Shown piece by piece: positions 1 to 9,383 of a stretch of 64,000 nt of DNA (its first letter is position 1; each line of letters begins with the position of its first letter). Below the pieces are notes generated by a model that did not search any database, was not told the origin of the DNA, and saw nothing but the letters and a program-made list of their open reading frames with translations. Origin of the DNA: Acetobacter oeni (GTDB lineage: Bacteria; Pseudomonadota; Alphaproteobacteria; Acetobacterales; Acetobacteraceae). A program made the position numbers and the translations under genes. The stretch spans positions 62,001 to 126,000 of the forward strand of contig NZ_WOTA01000005.1 in NCBI RefSeq assembly GCF_011516825.1, written 5' to 3'.

Positions 1-1
1 C

Positions 2-1210
2 GGTCCTTTCTTTCCGGACGCGCTTTACGATGAGGTTCGCCGCGCCGCGCCTTATTGGGCTCTGTCGCGAAAAGATTTCGATGATGTGCTGGGGTTTGTT
101 CAGGACGGGGGCTACGCGCTTAAGGCGTATGAGCGTCACCACCGGTTGTTTCGTGATTCCCTCGGGCAGTTCTGGGTTCGCAACGAGCGGATCATGAAGC
201 AGTTTCGCATGAATATCGGCACGATTGTCGATACGCCGATGCTGCGGGTCAGAACCCGCGGGGGGAAGCAGATCGGCGAGATCGACGAATACTTTGCCTC
301 AACCCTGGTTCCGGGCGATACGTTCCTGCTCAGCGGCGAGCTTTTCCGGTTTATCGGGATGCGGGACACGACGGTTCAGGTCTCAAAGGGCAGTTCGAAG
401 GAGCCTCGTATTCCTGTTTACGGGGGTAACCGGCTTTCCATTTCGGCCAGTCTTGCCTCCCGTGTCCGGGCCATGCTGCATAATCCCGATGCGTGGCATG
501 TTCTGCCGGAACCGGTGCGGAACTGGCTGGACATGCAGCGGCGCCGTTCTCATCTGCCGGGCGCTGACAATCTTCTTGTTGAGACATTTCCGCATCGCAA
601 CCGGTGGTATCTTGTGGCGTGCTGTTTTGAAGGGCGCAATGCTCATCAGACCCTGGGCATGCTTCTTACGAAGCGGCTGGAGCAGGCGGGCGCCGGTCCG
701 CTTGGGTTTGTAGCCAGCGATTACATGCTCGCCTGCTGGTCTGTTCGGGAACCTGTTAATATTGACAGGCTGTTTGACGAGGACATGCTGGGCGACGACC
801 TGACTGAGTGGACCGCGAACAGTGCCATGCTGCGCCGGACGTTCCGGGATGTTGCGATCATCTCCGGGCTCATTGAGCGCAATCATCCCGGGCGTGAAAA
901 AAGCCGGCGCCAGATGACCATCAGCAGCGATCTGCTCTACGATGTTCTGCGCAGGCACGATCCCGATCATGTTCTGCTTCGCGCCACCCGGGCGGACGCC
1001 GCTCATGGTCTTACGGATCTTGACCGGATTGCCGCCATGCTGAAGCGGATCAGGGGCCGCATCGACCATGTGCGTCTGTCGCGCGTCTCTCCCCTCTCCG
1101 TCCCGCTCATGCTTGAACTCGGTCGGGAAAAAATCAAAGGTGGTGCGGGAGAGGAGCAGCTTCTTGCTGAAGCGGACGCGCTTTTTGCCGAAGCGGACGC
1201 ATCCGGATGA
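2..1210 (+). CDS. Ligase-associated Lhr-like DEXH helicase, C-terminal part
   Basis: Only the last 402 codons are in the window; the frame is open from base 2 and the gene starts upstream. The visible part matches the region after the two RecA-like motor domains in Lhr-type superfamily 2 helicases (winged helix and beta-barrel core). Recognisable family segments are LLVETFPHRNRWYLVA (about residues 165-180 of this fragment) and HQTLGMLLTKRLEQ (about 191-204). Such helicases sit in a bacterial repair cassette with an ATP-dependent DNA ligase, an exonuclease and PdeM. The stop overlaps the start of the next gene by four bases (ATGA), implying translational coupling to pdeM, which supports the assignment. 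The ATPase motifs themselves cannot be seen here. Confidence 0.88.
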   Translation, partial: GPFFPDALYDEVRRAAPYWALSRKDFDDVLGFVQDGGYALKAYERHHRLFRDSLGQFWVRNERIMKQFRMNIGTIVDTPMLRVRTRGGKQIGEIDEYFASTLVPGDTFLLSGELFRFIGMRDTTVQVSKGSSKEPRIPVYGGNRLSISASLASRVRAMLHNPDAWHVLPEPVRNWLDMQRRRSHLPGADNLLVETFPHRNRWYLVACCFEGRNAHQTLGMLLTKRLEQAGAGPLGFVASDYMLACWSVREPVNIDRLFDEDMLGDDLTEWTANSAMLRRTFRDVAIISGLIERNHPGREKSRRQMTISSDLLYDVLRRHDPDHVLLRATRADAAHGLTDLDRIAAMLKRIRGRIDHVRLSRVSPLSVPLMLELGREKIKGGAGEEQLLAEADALFAEADASG

Positions 1211-1893
1211 CAGCTTCACCCGTTATTCTGGCGGGCGAGACGCTTCTGCTGCTGCCGGAAGGCGCGGTCTTTCATCCTGCCGGCAGGACGCTGATTGTCG
1301 CTGATCTTCATCTGGAAAAAAGTTCGTCCCGTCGGGAGGCGGGGCTATTGCTGCCTCCTTACGATACCGGTGTGACTCTGGAGCGCCTTACGGCTCTTGC
1401 TACACACTGGCAGCCGCAACGGATCATTGCTCTTGGTGACAGTTTTCACGACCGCGAGGCCGGCGAGCGGCTCTTATCCGCTGACCGGGCGCGTCTGGCT
1501 GTTCTTGGGGAGATGGCGGAGCTGCTCTGGCTGACCGGCAATCATGATCCGGTTGCTCCGGCAGATCTGCCCGGAGTCTGGCAGGCGGAGCATCAGGAGG
1601 GGCCGCTCCTGTTCCGTCATATTCCGGCTGGCGTCGTTCCGCCGGGGTTTGCTGAACTGGCCGGACATTTTCATCCGAAAGCACGTGTCACGCTCAGGGG
1701 GCATACGCTGTCGCGGCCGTGTTTCGTAATGGACGGGCGGCGTTTGCTGCTGCCTGCTTCCGGCGCCACCACGGGCGGGCTGGATGTGCGGGACCCCGCT
1801 ATTTCCGGGCTTTTTCCGGGTCCGATGCAGCTCTGGCTGAGGGGGAGGAACCGTCTCTTCCGGATGACCTTACGCGCGGGCGATGTGGAGTAA
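1207..1893 (+). CDS. pdeM: Ligase-associated DNA damage response endonuclease PdeM (calcineurin-like)
   Basis: A 228-residue metallophosphoesterase. The metal-binding motifs appear in order: DLH (33-35), GDSFHD (77-82), GNHD (111-114) and GHFHPK (153-158), the usual set for a di-metal calcineurin-like fold. The family is known from cassettes with an Lhr-type helicase and a ligase, and acts as a DNA endonuclease or phosphodiesterase in repair. The ATG overlaps the helicase stop, so the two are co-translated. The length is normal for the family. The role rests on family and context; the exact substrate is not visible in the sequence. Confidence 0.9.
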   Translation: MTASPVILAGETLLLLPEGAVFHPAGRTLIVADLHLEKSSSRREAGLLLPPYDTGVTLERLTALATHWQPQRIIALGDSFHDREAGERLLSADRARLAVLGEMAELLWLTGNHDPVAPADLPGVWQAEHQEGPLLFRHIPAGVVPPGFAELAGHFHPKARVTLRGHTLSRPCFVMDGRRLLLPASGATTGGLDVRDPAISGLFPGPMQLWLRGRNRLFRMTLRAGDVE

Positions 1894-1898
1894 CTGTT

Positions 1899-2297
1899 TT
1901 ACGGATCAGACGGGGGTGGCCGGGGGGCGCCATAATCGGAAGGCTGTGTCATCGCCAGTAACTGCTGCACGGCCTGGCTGGCCGCCGCCAGGTTGGAGCC
2001 GGACGGGTAGGCTGTTTCCTTCATCACGGCCAGCAGGGCCGCGCGGTCCGCGATCAGAAGTCCTGACAGTTTCTGCGGGGTCATATCGCCGGACATGACG
2101 GTGCCCCGTGCCATGCCATGTGCCATCAGATAGGTGTAAATCAGCGTATGCGGGGTTGTCCTCAGGCTGACCTCCGACGAAGTCTGGCAGGCGGATACCG
2201 CGCAGAGCACCGCTATGACACCGGCCGGGCGCAGGGTCGCGCGCAGACGCCTGGATCCCCGACGCAGCATGGCGGAAGTCCGGCCGGGCGGGTGCAT
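1899..2297 (-). CDS. Small putative lipoprotein, unknown function
   Basis: A 132-residue protein with a basic N-terminus (Arg-rich, residues 6-22), a hydrophobic stretch (about 25-33) and a lipobox-like VSAC ending at Cys37, so it is probably an inner- or outer-membrane lipoprotein. The mature part is about 95 residues with no domain I recognise. I chose the ATG at 2297 because AGGGAAAA precedes it; an in-frame TTG at 2318 and an ATG at 2270 are alternatives. It ends five bases after the convergent pdeM stop and is divergent from the LysR gene. It may be a small conserved protein of acetic acid bacteria, but that is a guess. Confidence 0.6.
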   Translation of the reverse strand: MHPPGRTSAMLRRGSRRLRATLRPAGVIAVLCAVSACQTSSEVSLRTTPHTLIYTYLMAHGMARGTVMSGDMTPQKLSGLLIADRAALLAVMKETAYPSGSNLAAASQAVQQLLAMTQPSDYGAPRPPPSDP

Positions 2298-2489
2298 GAT
2301 GTTTTTTCCCTGATGCAACAGGTCATCTTTCCGGTTATGGCGGACGAACCGTCAGGAGGTGGGACGAAAGCACATGCGACCGGCAACTCCGAAACAACGC
2401 GGATCACATGGTTCCGAACTTATCCTTCCGCACAGTCGCGGGCAAACCCGGCCCGGCGGACACCCGCGGCATCCGGAACTTATGCTGTC

Positions 2490-3425
2490 ATGAGACTTCC
2501 CGATTTTGAAGCCTGGGCCATTTTCGCCAGAGTTGCCGAACACGGTTCTTTCGCGAAAGCCGCCGATGACGTGCAGCTCTCCAGGCCCACCGTTTCCAAA
2601 GCCATCACCAGACTCGAAACGTCGCTCGGTCTTTCCCTGTTCAATCGCAGTTCCCGCCAGCTTTCCCTGACGGAGATGGGGCGCCAGCTTCTCGCTCACG
2701 CCCGTCAGCTCATTGCTGAAGCGGAGATGGCTGAGGCCGAGGCGCGCGAGACGATGCTGATCCCGACGGGACAGGTGAGAATCGCGGCGCCGATGACGTT
2801 CGGGATTCATCATCTGTCACCGCTTCTGCCCGGATTTTTCACCCGCTATCCGGATGTTGATGTCGCCATCGACTTCAGCGACTCTCTTGTGGATGTCATT
2901 GCTGATGGCTTCGACTTCGCGGTCCGTATTGCGACCCTCGCCGATTCCTCGCTCAGAACCCGCAAGTTGTGCGATGTCAGGCTGCTTCTGGTCGCCAGCC
3001 CCGTCTGGATCGACAGGACGGCGCCTTTACGCAGCCCGCAGGATCTCGAATCCCATAAGGGCTTTGTTTATACCGGCACGAGCACGCCCGGGCTGATCCG
3101 CCTGGCCTGTCGCACCGGAGAAACCTGCACGCTCACGCAACGCGCGGGCTTTCGCTCCAACAACGCCGAATCTTTTCTGCCTTCGCTTGAAGCGGGGTTT
3201 GGCTACGGGTTTTTCCCCGAATTCATGATCTGGGAGGCTCTGCGCGACGGCCGTCTGAAAAGGCTTCTGCCTGAGTGGCACGCCTCTCATGTCGGCATCT
3301 GTCTGGTCTCGCCGCCGAACGCCCTGCGTCCGAAACGCGTCCAGGTTCTTATGGACTATCTGTCCGAAACCGTGCCCGCGGCGCCGTGGGTCCGCCGCGA
3401 AACGGACGAACCCACATCTCTGTAA
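2490..3425 (+). CDS. LysR-family transcriptional regulator
   Basis: A 311-residue protein. The N-terminal winged helix-turn-helix (about residues 4-62) has the typical core FAKAADDVQLSRPTVSKAI followed by LETSLGLSLFNRSSR. A substrate-binding domain of LysR type follows (about 90-300, starting GQVRIAAPMTFG). I chose the ATG at 2490, which puts the HTH at the N-terminus; the frame is open about 370 bases further upstream but that part has no recognisable sequence. The neighbour downstream, wrbA, is convergent, so it is not in an operon with it. The effector and targets cannot be read from the sequence. CrgA/AaeR-like regulators of this size often control an adjacent oxidoreductase, so wrbA is one candidate target. 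Confidence 0.9.
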   Translation: MRLPDFEAWAIFARVAEHGSFAKAADDVQLSRPTVSKAITRLETSLGLSLFNRSSRQLSLTEMGRQLLAHARQLIAEAEMAEAEARETMLIPTGQVRIAAPMTFGIHHLSPLLPGFFTRYPDVDVAIDFSDSLVDVIADGFDFAVRIATLADSSLRTRKLCDVRLLLVASPVWIDRTAPLRSPQDLESHKGFVYTGTSTPGLIRLACRTGETCTLTQRAGFRSNNAESFLPSLEAGFGYGFFPEFMIWEALRDGRLKRLLPEWHASHVGICLVSPPNALRPKRVQVLMDYLSETVPAAPWVRRETDEPTSL

Positions 3426-3455
3426 TCCGCGTCTCCGGAAGGTGCGGAGGTCGGA

Positions 3456-4055
3456 TCAGGAGGCCAGTTTTGTTGCGATCCCGGCGACATGGGTTCCGAG
3501 ATATTTCGCGCCGTCCAGTTCCGTTACGGTCGGCTGCCGGGAACCGTCGGCCGCCGCGATGGTCGATGCGCCATAGGGGGTGCCGCCCTCGACCTGATCC
3601 AGACGTGTCAGTCCGGCGAAGCTGTAAGGCAGTCCGCTGACGATCATGCCGTGGTGGATCAGGTTGGTCATCAGCGAGAACTGTGTCGTTTCCTGTCCGC
3701 CATGCTGGCTGGCCGTGGAGGTAAACACGGCTCCCAGCTTGCCGATCAGGGCGCCTTTTGCCCAGAGGCCGCCAGTCTGGTCCCAGAAATTCGCCATTTG
3801 TGACGGCAGACGGCCAAATCGTGTCGGCGCTCCCAGGATAATCGCGTCGTATTCGGGCAGTTCGGCCGGCGTTGCGAGCGGAGCTTTCTGATCGAGCTGG
3901 AAATGGCTTGCCTTTGCGACTTCCTCCGGCACCAGTTCCGGAACGCGCTTTACGACGGCTTCGGAACCGGCTTCCCGCACGCCGTCGGCCACGGCGTAAG
4001 CCAGCTTTTCGACGTGTCCATAGGATGAATAATAAAGAACCAGCACTTTCGGCAT
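3456..4055 (-). CDS. wrbA: NAD(P)H:quinone oxidoreductase, WrbA type IV
   Basis: A 199-residue flavodoxin-like protein of normal WrbA length. The N-terminal FMN phosphate loop region [12 protein letters not shown] (residues 8-19) and the segment [22 protein letters not shown] (about 77-98) are diagnostic of the family, as is [11 protein letters not shown] further on. WrbA reduces quinones by two electrons with NAD(P)H and FMN in the cytosol, avoiding semiquinone radicals. The ATG at 4055 is preceded by AAGGAGT at good spacing; the frame stays open 23 codons upstream without a ribosome site. It is transcribed alone and converges on the LysR gene. Confidence 0.93.
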   Translation of the reverse strand: MPKVLVLYYSSYGHVEKLAYAVADGVREAGSEAVVKRVPELVPEEVAKASHFQLDQKAPLATPAELPEYDAIILGAPTRFGRLPSQMANFWDQTGGLWAKGALIGKLGAVFTSTASQHGGQETTQFSLMTNLIHHGMIVSGLPYSFAGLTRLDQVEGGTPYGASTIAAADGSRQPTVTELDGAKYLGTHVAGIATKLAS

Positions 4056-4206
4056 CAGGTCACTCCTTTTCAGATCTTCGCCGTACCGGCGCCGGTTGTT
4101 CAGCGCGGATATGCGGCGTTGCAAAGATACTGTCCGCCCGGGCGGGGCACAGAGAAAATAACGAAACGCACGGTTTCGGTTTTTTCCGGAAAATTCCGTG
4201 CCCCGG

Positions 4207-7056
4207 TCAGAACGATTTCAGTAGCCGGTCAAGATATTCCAGTTCCTGAGGCGGACGTGTCCTGTCCGAATCACGCCGGCGAAGCTCTTCCTCGATCTCG
4301 TGCGCCCGCTCGCGCGACATCGCATCGGGGATATGGCCGCCCTGATTTGTCCCGCTATCATTGCCTTCTCCCGTCGCGCGGCCCAGCGGATCGCGGTCGG
4401 CGTTCTGATCGGAACCGGAGCCTTCATCGCTGCCGTCATCGCCGTCGTCGCCGGAGTCACCCGAGCCGCTCTGGTCATTGCCGCTGCCGTGACCGCCGCC
4501 GAAGGAGGGCACGAAACTCGTCGCCCCGGAACCGCCGCCCTTGCTCTGCAATGACTGCTTCATCTGCTGGCGGCTCTGCCGCAGATCCTGAAGCGCCTTC
4601 TGCTGCGCCGTCACCGCCTGAGAATCGTTGTTCTGCGCCAGCGCATGTCGCGCGTCCTTCATATCGGCCTGGGCTTTTGCGAATGCCGGGGGCGTCTTGC
4701 CTGTCAGTTCCTTAAATTCCTGGCTCAGTTCGTCCGTTGCCCGCATCAGCGCGTGCTGGGAGGCGCGGTCGGCCTGCTGCTGTTCCGCCGACGTGGCTTT
4801 CGCAGCGTCCGAATTCTCTGCCGGCCGGGGCTGAGAGGAATCCCCTTCCTGCGCGTTCTGGCCCTGATCATTCTGGCCCTGCCCGTTCGGCCTCGGAGCG
4901 GGCTGAGCATTCTGTCCGGGCTGAGGTTCGCTGCCCTCTTCACCTGGCGGAGGGACAAGACCCAGCTTCCGCAGAAGATCCTGCGTCGACATGGTTGAAA
5001 GGTCCTGGTCTCCGTCTTCATCCGGCGGAGTCATGCGGTCCCGCCGCGTCGCGTCGGCCCGGTGCGTCTTATCGATCCGTGACTGTGCGTGATCGAGCAG
5101 CGAGGTCTGCTGCTTTACCAGATCCTGCAAACCCGCCTCCTGCTCCTGCAACTTCTGCTGTGCCTGCATCTGCTGCGCCATCTGCGCCAGATCCTGTGGC
5201 GTTGCATTGCGCATCCGCTCGATGGAATCCTCAAGCTGTTGCAGCTTGTCGCTCGCACCCTCGCGCCCTTCGGCGGCATCGTCCTGAAGCTGCTTCATCA
5301 GTTGCTGAAATGCCCGGTCTCCGTTCTTCGACAGGCCCGGCAGATCCGGAACCGCTGTTCCGTCCCGCATTGCCTGTTGTGCGAGCGCCTGCATTTTGCG
5401 CGAAATCGCCTGTCTCAGCGCCTGCATCCGGCGCTGCAACTCGGCCTGTTCCTGCGGGCCGTGCGCGTTATCCTCGCGCATATGCCGAAGCTGCTGCTCC
5501 ACGGCTTCCTGCGCGGCCCGCACATCGATCGACGCCAGGGCGCCTTCAGAACCGCCATGCAGCCGGTCTTCGATATCCAGCGCGAGATCCCACAGCCGCC
5601 CGACGGCCTCGTCCCGCGCGGCATCGTCGGCGACGTCCTGATCTTCGAGCAGAGAAGCCGTTGCTGTCAGATTCAGAAACATTCCGGTATTTTCGGCGAT
5701 TGGTCCCGGTGTTTCACCCAGCGCCGCCAGATCTTCCGCCGCCGCGCTCCGCGATTCCGAACCCAGCGCCAGCCTTTTACGCAGGTCCAGCACGGCCCGC
5801 GCCACCGGCGACTTAAACTGCTGCGATCCGAGCGTGAACGTCACCGCCTGGCTTCGTCCTTCCTGGTGACTCACGCTGGTCGCCACCAGAACCGCCGAGA
5901 CCTGCTCTCCGGCCCATGGATCGGACGACAGATCGGGCGTGGCGGTCCCCTTTGCATCGATCGGATGGCCCGAGAGCGGCAACGGGATGCGCAGCACCCG
6001 TTTCTTCGCGAGGAAGGACGGGTGCGCGAGCCGCATTTCCACGACAAGTGAGGCAATCCCGTACGCATGATGCGCCTCGAACGGAATCCGCGTCCGGCGG
6101 CCGCCTTTTTCGCCGCCGGGGTCTTTGCCCCATTTGACTGACGGCACGGAGTCCGGCGCGACTGTAATATCCCATCGCGCGATTGTTCGCCCGCGTGCCC
6201 GGAGCGCGAGAACGCCCGAAGATTCAAGTTTCCCCTCGACGCGCCATGATCGCCTGTCCAGCGCCTTTAATGTCTGGCCTCCGAGATGCCCCGAAAGTTC
6301 CGGCGCGCCGTGCAGTCCGGTCACTGTTGCTGTCAGGACGGCGCCCTGGGGCACGGAGCCCGGGGCCGTGGCACCCGGTGACCCGGTCTGGCTCAGGAAA
6401 ACCGGGGCCGAAGGGGCATAGGCCGGCGGGGTAATCCATGCTTCCACATGCGGCATCGGCACATCCGGATCGTCCCATCCGGGGACGAACCCGGCCTCAA
6501 TCCGGCCGGGCGCGTGACTGCCCGCCAGCGCCGCCGCAATCACCACGGCCGGCACCAGCAGCAAAGCAGCCCGCCAGGGATCGCCCGATGCGAACCGCAA
6601 CTGCGGCCATCCTGTCCGCAGCGGCCCGAGCGCCGCGACAAGGCGGCTCTGATAGGCCGACCACAACGCTCCTGATCCGATCCCCGCCGAGCGGTCTGTC
6701 AGGCTGGCCAGTGGCCGGTTCCGCAATCCCGACGCCTGCTCGATCCGCTGGTCCGCTGCCGCGCCGGTCGGTGGCTGGTAACCACGCAGTCCCCGCCGCG
6801 CGAGGAGGCCTGTCCCCGCCAGGCATGCCAGTTCGACAAGACCGTGCAGCCAGTCCGGCAGTTGCTGCGGCACCCGCAGGAGTGTTGCCAGGACATAAAG
6901 CAACAGAACGGAGAGGGCCGGAATGAGCCGGCGGGCGACCTGTTCCGTTACGAGGACTCTGTGTGCTCTCCGCCGGGCGGCTTCCAGCATCGTCACCGTC
7001 GGAGGGAGGCCTGGCAGAACCGGGTCCGTGTTTCCGTGCTGCTGTGCGCCGCTCAT
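4207..7056 (-). CDS. Large membrane-anchored low-complexity protein, TIGR02302/DUF4175 type
   Basis: A 949-residue protein. Two membrane segments lie near the N-terminus (about 44-62 and 71-88), a third around 160-180, followed by a large soluble part. The middle (about 450-700) is rich in Gln, Ala and Glu and probably coiled-coil; the C-terminal third has Asp/Ser/Gly-rich low complexity (about 840-890) before a conserved tail ([14 protein letters not shown], then [11 protein letters not shown]). This matches the alphaproteobacterial TIGR02302 family, whose function is not established. Its ATG at 7056 overlaps the lysA stop (ATGA), so it is coupled to lysA, an arrangement common in alphaproteobacteria. 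I rejected a start at 7137 because it would overlap lysA by about 85 bases. Confidence 0.85.
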   Translation of the reverse strand: MSGAQQHGNTDPVLPGLPPTVTMLEAARRRAHRVLVTEQVARRLIPALSVLLLYVLATLLRVPQQLPDWLHGLVELACLAGTGLLARRGLRGYQPPTGAAADQRIEQASGLRNRPLASLTDRSAGIGSGALWSAYQSRLVAALGPLRTGWPQLRFASGDPWRAALLLVPAVVIAAALAGSHAPGRIEAGFVPGWDDPDVPMPHVEAWITPPAYAPSAPVFLSQTGSPGATAPGSVPQGAVLTATVTGLHGAPELSGHLGGQTLKALDRRSWRVEGKLESSGVLALRARGRTIARWDITVAPDSVPSVKWGKDPGGEKGGRRTRIPFEAHHAYGIASLVVEMRLAHPSFLAKKRVLRIPLPLSGHPIDAKGTATPDLSSDPWAGEQVSAVLVATSVSHQEGRSQAVTFTLGSQQFKSPVARAVLDLRKRLALGSESRSAAAEDLAALGETPGPIAENTGMFLNLTATASLLEDQDVADDAARDEAVGRLWDLALDIEDRLHGGSEGALASIDVRAAQEAVEQQLRHMREDNAHGPQEQAELQRRMQALRQAISRKMQALAQQAMRDGTAVPDLPGLSKNGDRAFQQLMKQLQDDAAEGREGASDKLQQLEDSIERMRNATPQDLAQMAQQMQAQQKLQEQEAGLQDLVKQQTSLLDHAQSRIDKTHRADATRRDRMTPPDEDGDQDLSTMSTQDLLRKLGLVPPPGEEGSEPQPGQNAQPAPRPNGQGQNDQGQNAQEGDSSQPRPAENSDAAKATSAEQQQADRASQHALMRATDELSQEFKELTGKTPPAFAKAQADMKDARHALAQNNDSQAVTAQQKALQDLRQSRQQMKQSLQSKGGGSGATSFVPSFGGGHGSGNDQSGSGDSGDDGDDGSDEGSGSDQNADRDPLGRATGEGNDSGTNQGGHIPDAMSRERAHEIEEELRRRDSDRTRPPQELEYLDRLLKSF

Positions 7057-8396
7057 GCCGTCTGCTTGATCCATTCCGGAACCACTTCGTCCGCCCACAA
7101 AGTTTCCACGTTCTGACGTGGCCGGATCACCGACCATCGCTCGCCATCCACCAGAACCTGGGCTGCCAGTGTGCGTGAATTATACGTGGAACTCATCACC
7201 GCTCCGTAAGCTCCGGTGTCCAGCACGGCCACTCTCGCCCCGCGTTCCAGCCGGGGGAGCACCCGTGCCGGCGCGAATGTATCTCCCGACTCACAAACCG
7301 GGCCGACAACGGCGACTGTTTCCACATCGGCGACGGCATCGCGGGGTGATAAGGGGACAATTCCATGCCAGGCATCATAAAGAGAAGGCCTCAACAGATC
7401 GTTCATCGCCGCATCGAGAATGATGAACGGGACGCCGCCTGTCACCACCTTGCGCAGCACGACCGTTGACAGGAGCACACCGGCCGGCGCCGCGATCCAG
7501 CGTCCCGGCTCGATCGCCAGGCGTACGTCCAGGCCACCGAGCTCCGCGCGGATGGCACCGGCCCAGGCGTCCGGCGATCCTTCGCCTTCATCACGGTAAC
7601 AGATTCCCAGTCCGCCGCCGCAATCCAGCGCGCTGACGGGATAACCCGCTGCCCGCGTGGCTTTCACCAGCGTCGCCAGCCGGGCATAGGCCTCGCGGAA
7701 CGGTTTTGCCGACAGAATCTGGCTTCCGATATGCATCGCGTAGCCGGCGGGGCGGAGGCCTGGCAGTTCCGAGGCACGCCGGTAAAGCGCGAGCGCCTCG
7801 TCATACGGCACGCCGAACTTGTTTTCCGCCACGCCGGTCGTGATCTTGGCATGCGTGCCGGCATCGACGTCCGGATTCACGCGGAGCAGCACTGTCATCT
7901 CCCGGTTGCACGCGCTGGCGAGCGCCGAGAGAATCTCAAGCTCTTCGGCGCTTTCGACATTCACCTGGGCGATGCCTTCGGCCAAAGCCAGCCGCAGTTC
8001 CGCGTCTGTCTTGCCCACGCCGGAAAACACGATGCGGGAGGCTGGAATCCCTGCATTCCGCGCCCTTCGCAGTTCGCCGCCGCTGACTACATCCGCTCCG
8101 AACCCGGTTTCGGACAGGATTCTGAGAACCGCCACATGGTCATTCGCCTTCACCGCGAAGTGCGGCGCGACCGAAAGCCCGGCCTGCGTCATGGCGCCGA
8201 GCAGACGCTGCGCCCTTACCCTCAGCGTTCCCGCGCTCATCACCCAGCATGGCGTACCGACCTCATCCGCGATGGCGGAGAGCGGCACGCCTTCGAGCAT
8301 CAGCCCGCACTGCACATCGGATGTGAGCTGGGGATGCGTTGCGAGAAGGTCGCGCACGGTTGGGTCAGGGGTGGTAAAAACTGTCGGTTCGGCCAT
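7053..8396 (-). CDS. lysA: Diaminopimelate decarboxylase
   Basis: A 447-residue PLP enzyme of the alanine-racemase-like fold, catalysing the last step of lysine synthesis, meso-diaminopimelate to L-lysine plus CO2. The PLP lysine is in AVKAND (K83). HIGSQI, the Gly-rich DCGGGLG and the EPGR motif (phosphate and substrate binding) follow in order, and VCESGD near residue 368 carries the catalytic Cys from the partner subunit. The length is slightly above the usual 420. It is the first gene of a two-gene unit with the TIGR02302 protein, and is divergent from the small gene at 8574, so promoters for both should lie in 8397-8573. Confidence 0.96.
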   Translation of the reverse strand: MAEPTVFTTPDPTVRDLLATHPQLTSDVQCGLMLEGVPLSAIADEVGTPCWVMSAGTLRVRAQRLLGAMTQAGLSVAPHFAVKANDHVAVLRILSETGFGADVVSGGELRRARNAGIPASRIVFSGVGKTDAELRLALAEGIAQVNVESAEELEILSALASACNREMTVLLRVNPDVDAGTHAKITTGVAENKFGVPYDEALALYRRASELPGLRPAGYAMHIGSQILSAKPFREAYARLATLVKATRAAGYPVSALDCGGGLGICYRDEGEGSPDAWAGAIRAELGGLDVRLAIEPGRWIAAPAGVLLSTVVLRKVVTGGVPFIILDAAMNDLLRPSLYDAWHGIVPLSPRDAVADVETVAVVGPVCESGDTFAPARVLPRLERGARVAVLDTGAYGAVMSSTYNSRTLAAQVLVDGERWSVIRPRQNVETLWADEVVPEWIKQTA

Positions 8397-8573
8397 TCGC
8401 GCACGTTACCGGCTCCGCCTCCGCTCTCCAAGGGGCAACGCGGGGCTGCCGGCTGTTACATGGCAGATGGCCACCTGGCTGATCGGGGGACTTCAGAATA
8501 AACGTAGCCTTAACCGATTGGGTAAAGATAAAACGCGCGGCATGGGAACACACCCCCTGAACGGAGCCTGTGG

Positions 8574-8981
8574 ATGAGCAAAACCGCCCCCTGCCTGACC
8601 GGCTTCTGGAACGGGCAGTTCACCTATCCCCGCATCCTTAATCCGGAGCATTTCACCGCGTCTCTTTTTGAAGCGGACGGGCTGCTGGGGGGCAGCATTA
8701 CGGAGCGGGCGAGTTCCGGCACGGCCGGGGGGCTTCGCTTTCTCTCATCCGTGCATGGGAAACGGGATGGGTTTGCCGTCCGTTTCACCAAAACTTACGA
8801 AAGCGGCAGCCGTCAGCATGCTGTCATCTATACTGGCATGCTGAGTGGGGATGGCGCTGAGATCGAAGGGCGCTGGCATATCCCTGGCTCCTGGTCGGGG
8901 AAGTTCCTGATGATCCGCAATTCCGGTGTCAGTGCAGAAAGTGTGACCGAAACCGAGGAGCTCATCCAGGCGCGGTTCTGA
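8574..8981 (+). CDS. Small uncharacterised protein, predicted beta-rich
   Basis: A 135-residue protein without signal peptide or membrane segment. It begins with LTGFWNGQFTYP and has alternating short strand-like segments (FTASLFEADG, LGGSITERAS, FAVRFTKTYE, YTGMLSGDGAEIEGRW, WSGKFLMIR), a pattern suggesting a small beta-barrel or lipocalin-like sheet. Similar short proteins occur in other alphaproteobacteria as hypothetical proteins, from memory; no function is assigned. The codon use is normal for the window, so I take it as a real gene. It stands alone, divergent from lysA and followed by about 400 bases that end in a terminator-like structure. Confidence 0.7.
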   Translation: MSKTAPCLTGFWNGQFTYPRILNPEHFTASLFEADGLLGGSITERASSGTAGGLRFLSSVHGKRDGFAVRFTKTYESGSRQHAVIYTGMLSGDGAEIEGRWHIPGSWSGKFLMIRNSGVSAESVTETEELIQARF

Positions 8982-9383
8982 AATATCCATGCCACGGACA
9001 GGCGGGCGGGACATTTCAGGCAGGTATTCTGTTGCATATCCGACACGGTGAAAACCGGCTGAATAAAACGGTGATTATTATGCGGCCGGCTTTCCGGTTG
9101 CCGGAGAGGGTGCGGGCTACCGGACGACATCGTTGCAGGCTGATTTTCAGTATCCTGAACATCCCGGTGCAACCACAACTTTTCACGATGCGGCCATCCT
9201 GGGTGGCCAGTTCACAACGAATTTCTAATTCGCTCCCTGAAGGACGGACGTTACGGCAAGGATATTCACGTCGTGTTATGATCTGCTCCGGAGCTTTCCA
9301 GGTTTTCCTGTAAGCTCCGGTCAGATTCACGGCATGGCCTGAAAAAAATCATCTCTTCGTGGCGGTTGTGCCGCTTTTTTTCA
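8982..9383. other. Gene-free 402-base gap between convergent genes
   Basis: No convincing coding sequence. Short open frames exist on both strands (9032-9313 plus, 9016-9330 minus) but neither has a ribosome site or recognisable sequence. The right end holds a terminator-like structure described separately. A small RNA ending at that T-tract is possible but there is no direct support. Confidence 0.6.
9340..9383. terminator. Bidirectional terminator-like structure
   Basis: A perfect 9-base inverted repeat, TGAAAAAAA at 9340-9348 and TTTTTTTCA at 9375-9383, encloses an inner hairpin GCGG (9362-9365) / CCGC (9371-9374) with loop TTGTG. For plus-strand transcripts the inner stem is followed directly by seven T. 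For the minus strand a T7 tract also appears, but about 13 bases after the stem. It lies directly after the stop of the minus-strand aminotransferase, as expected between converging genes. Confidence 0.6.
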
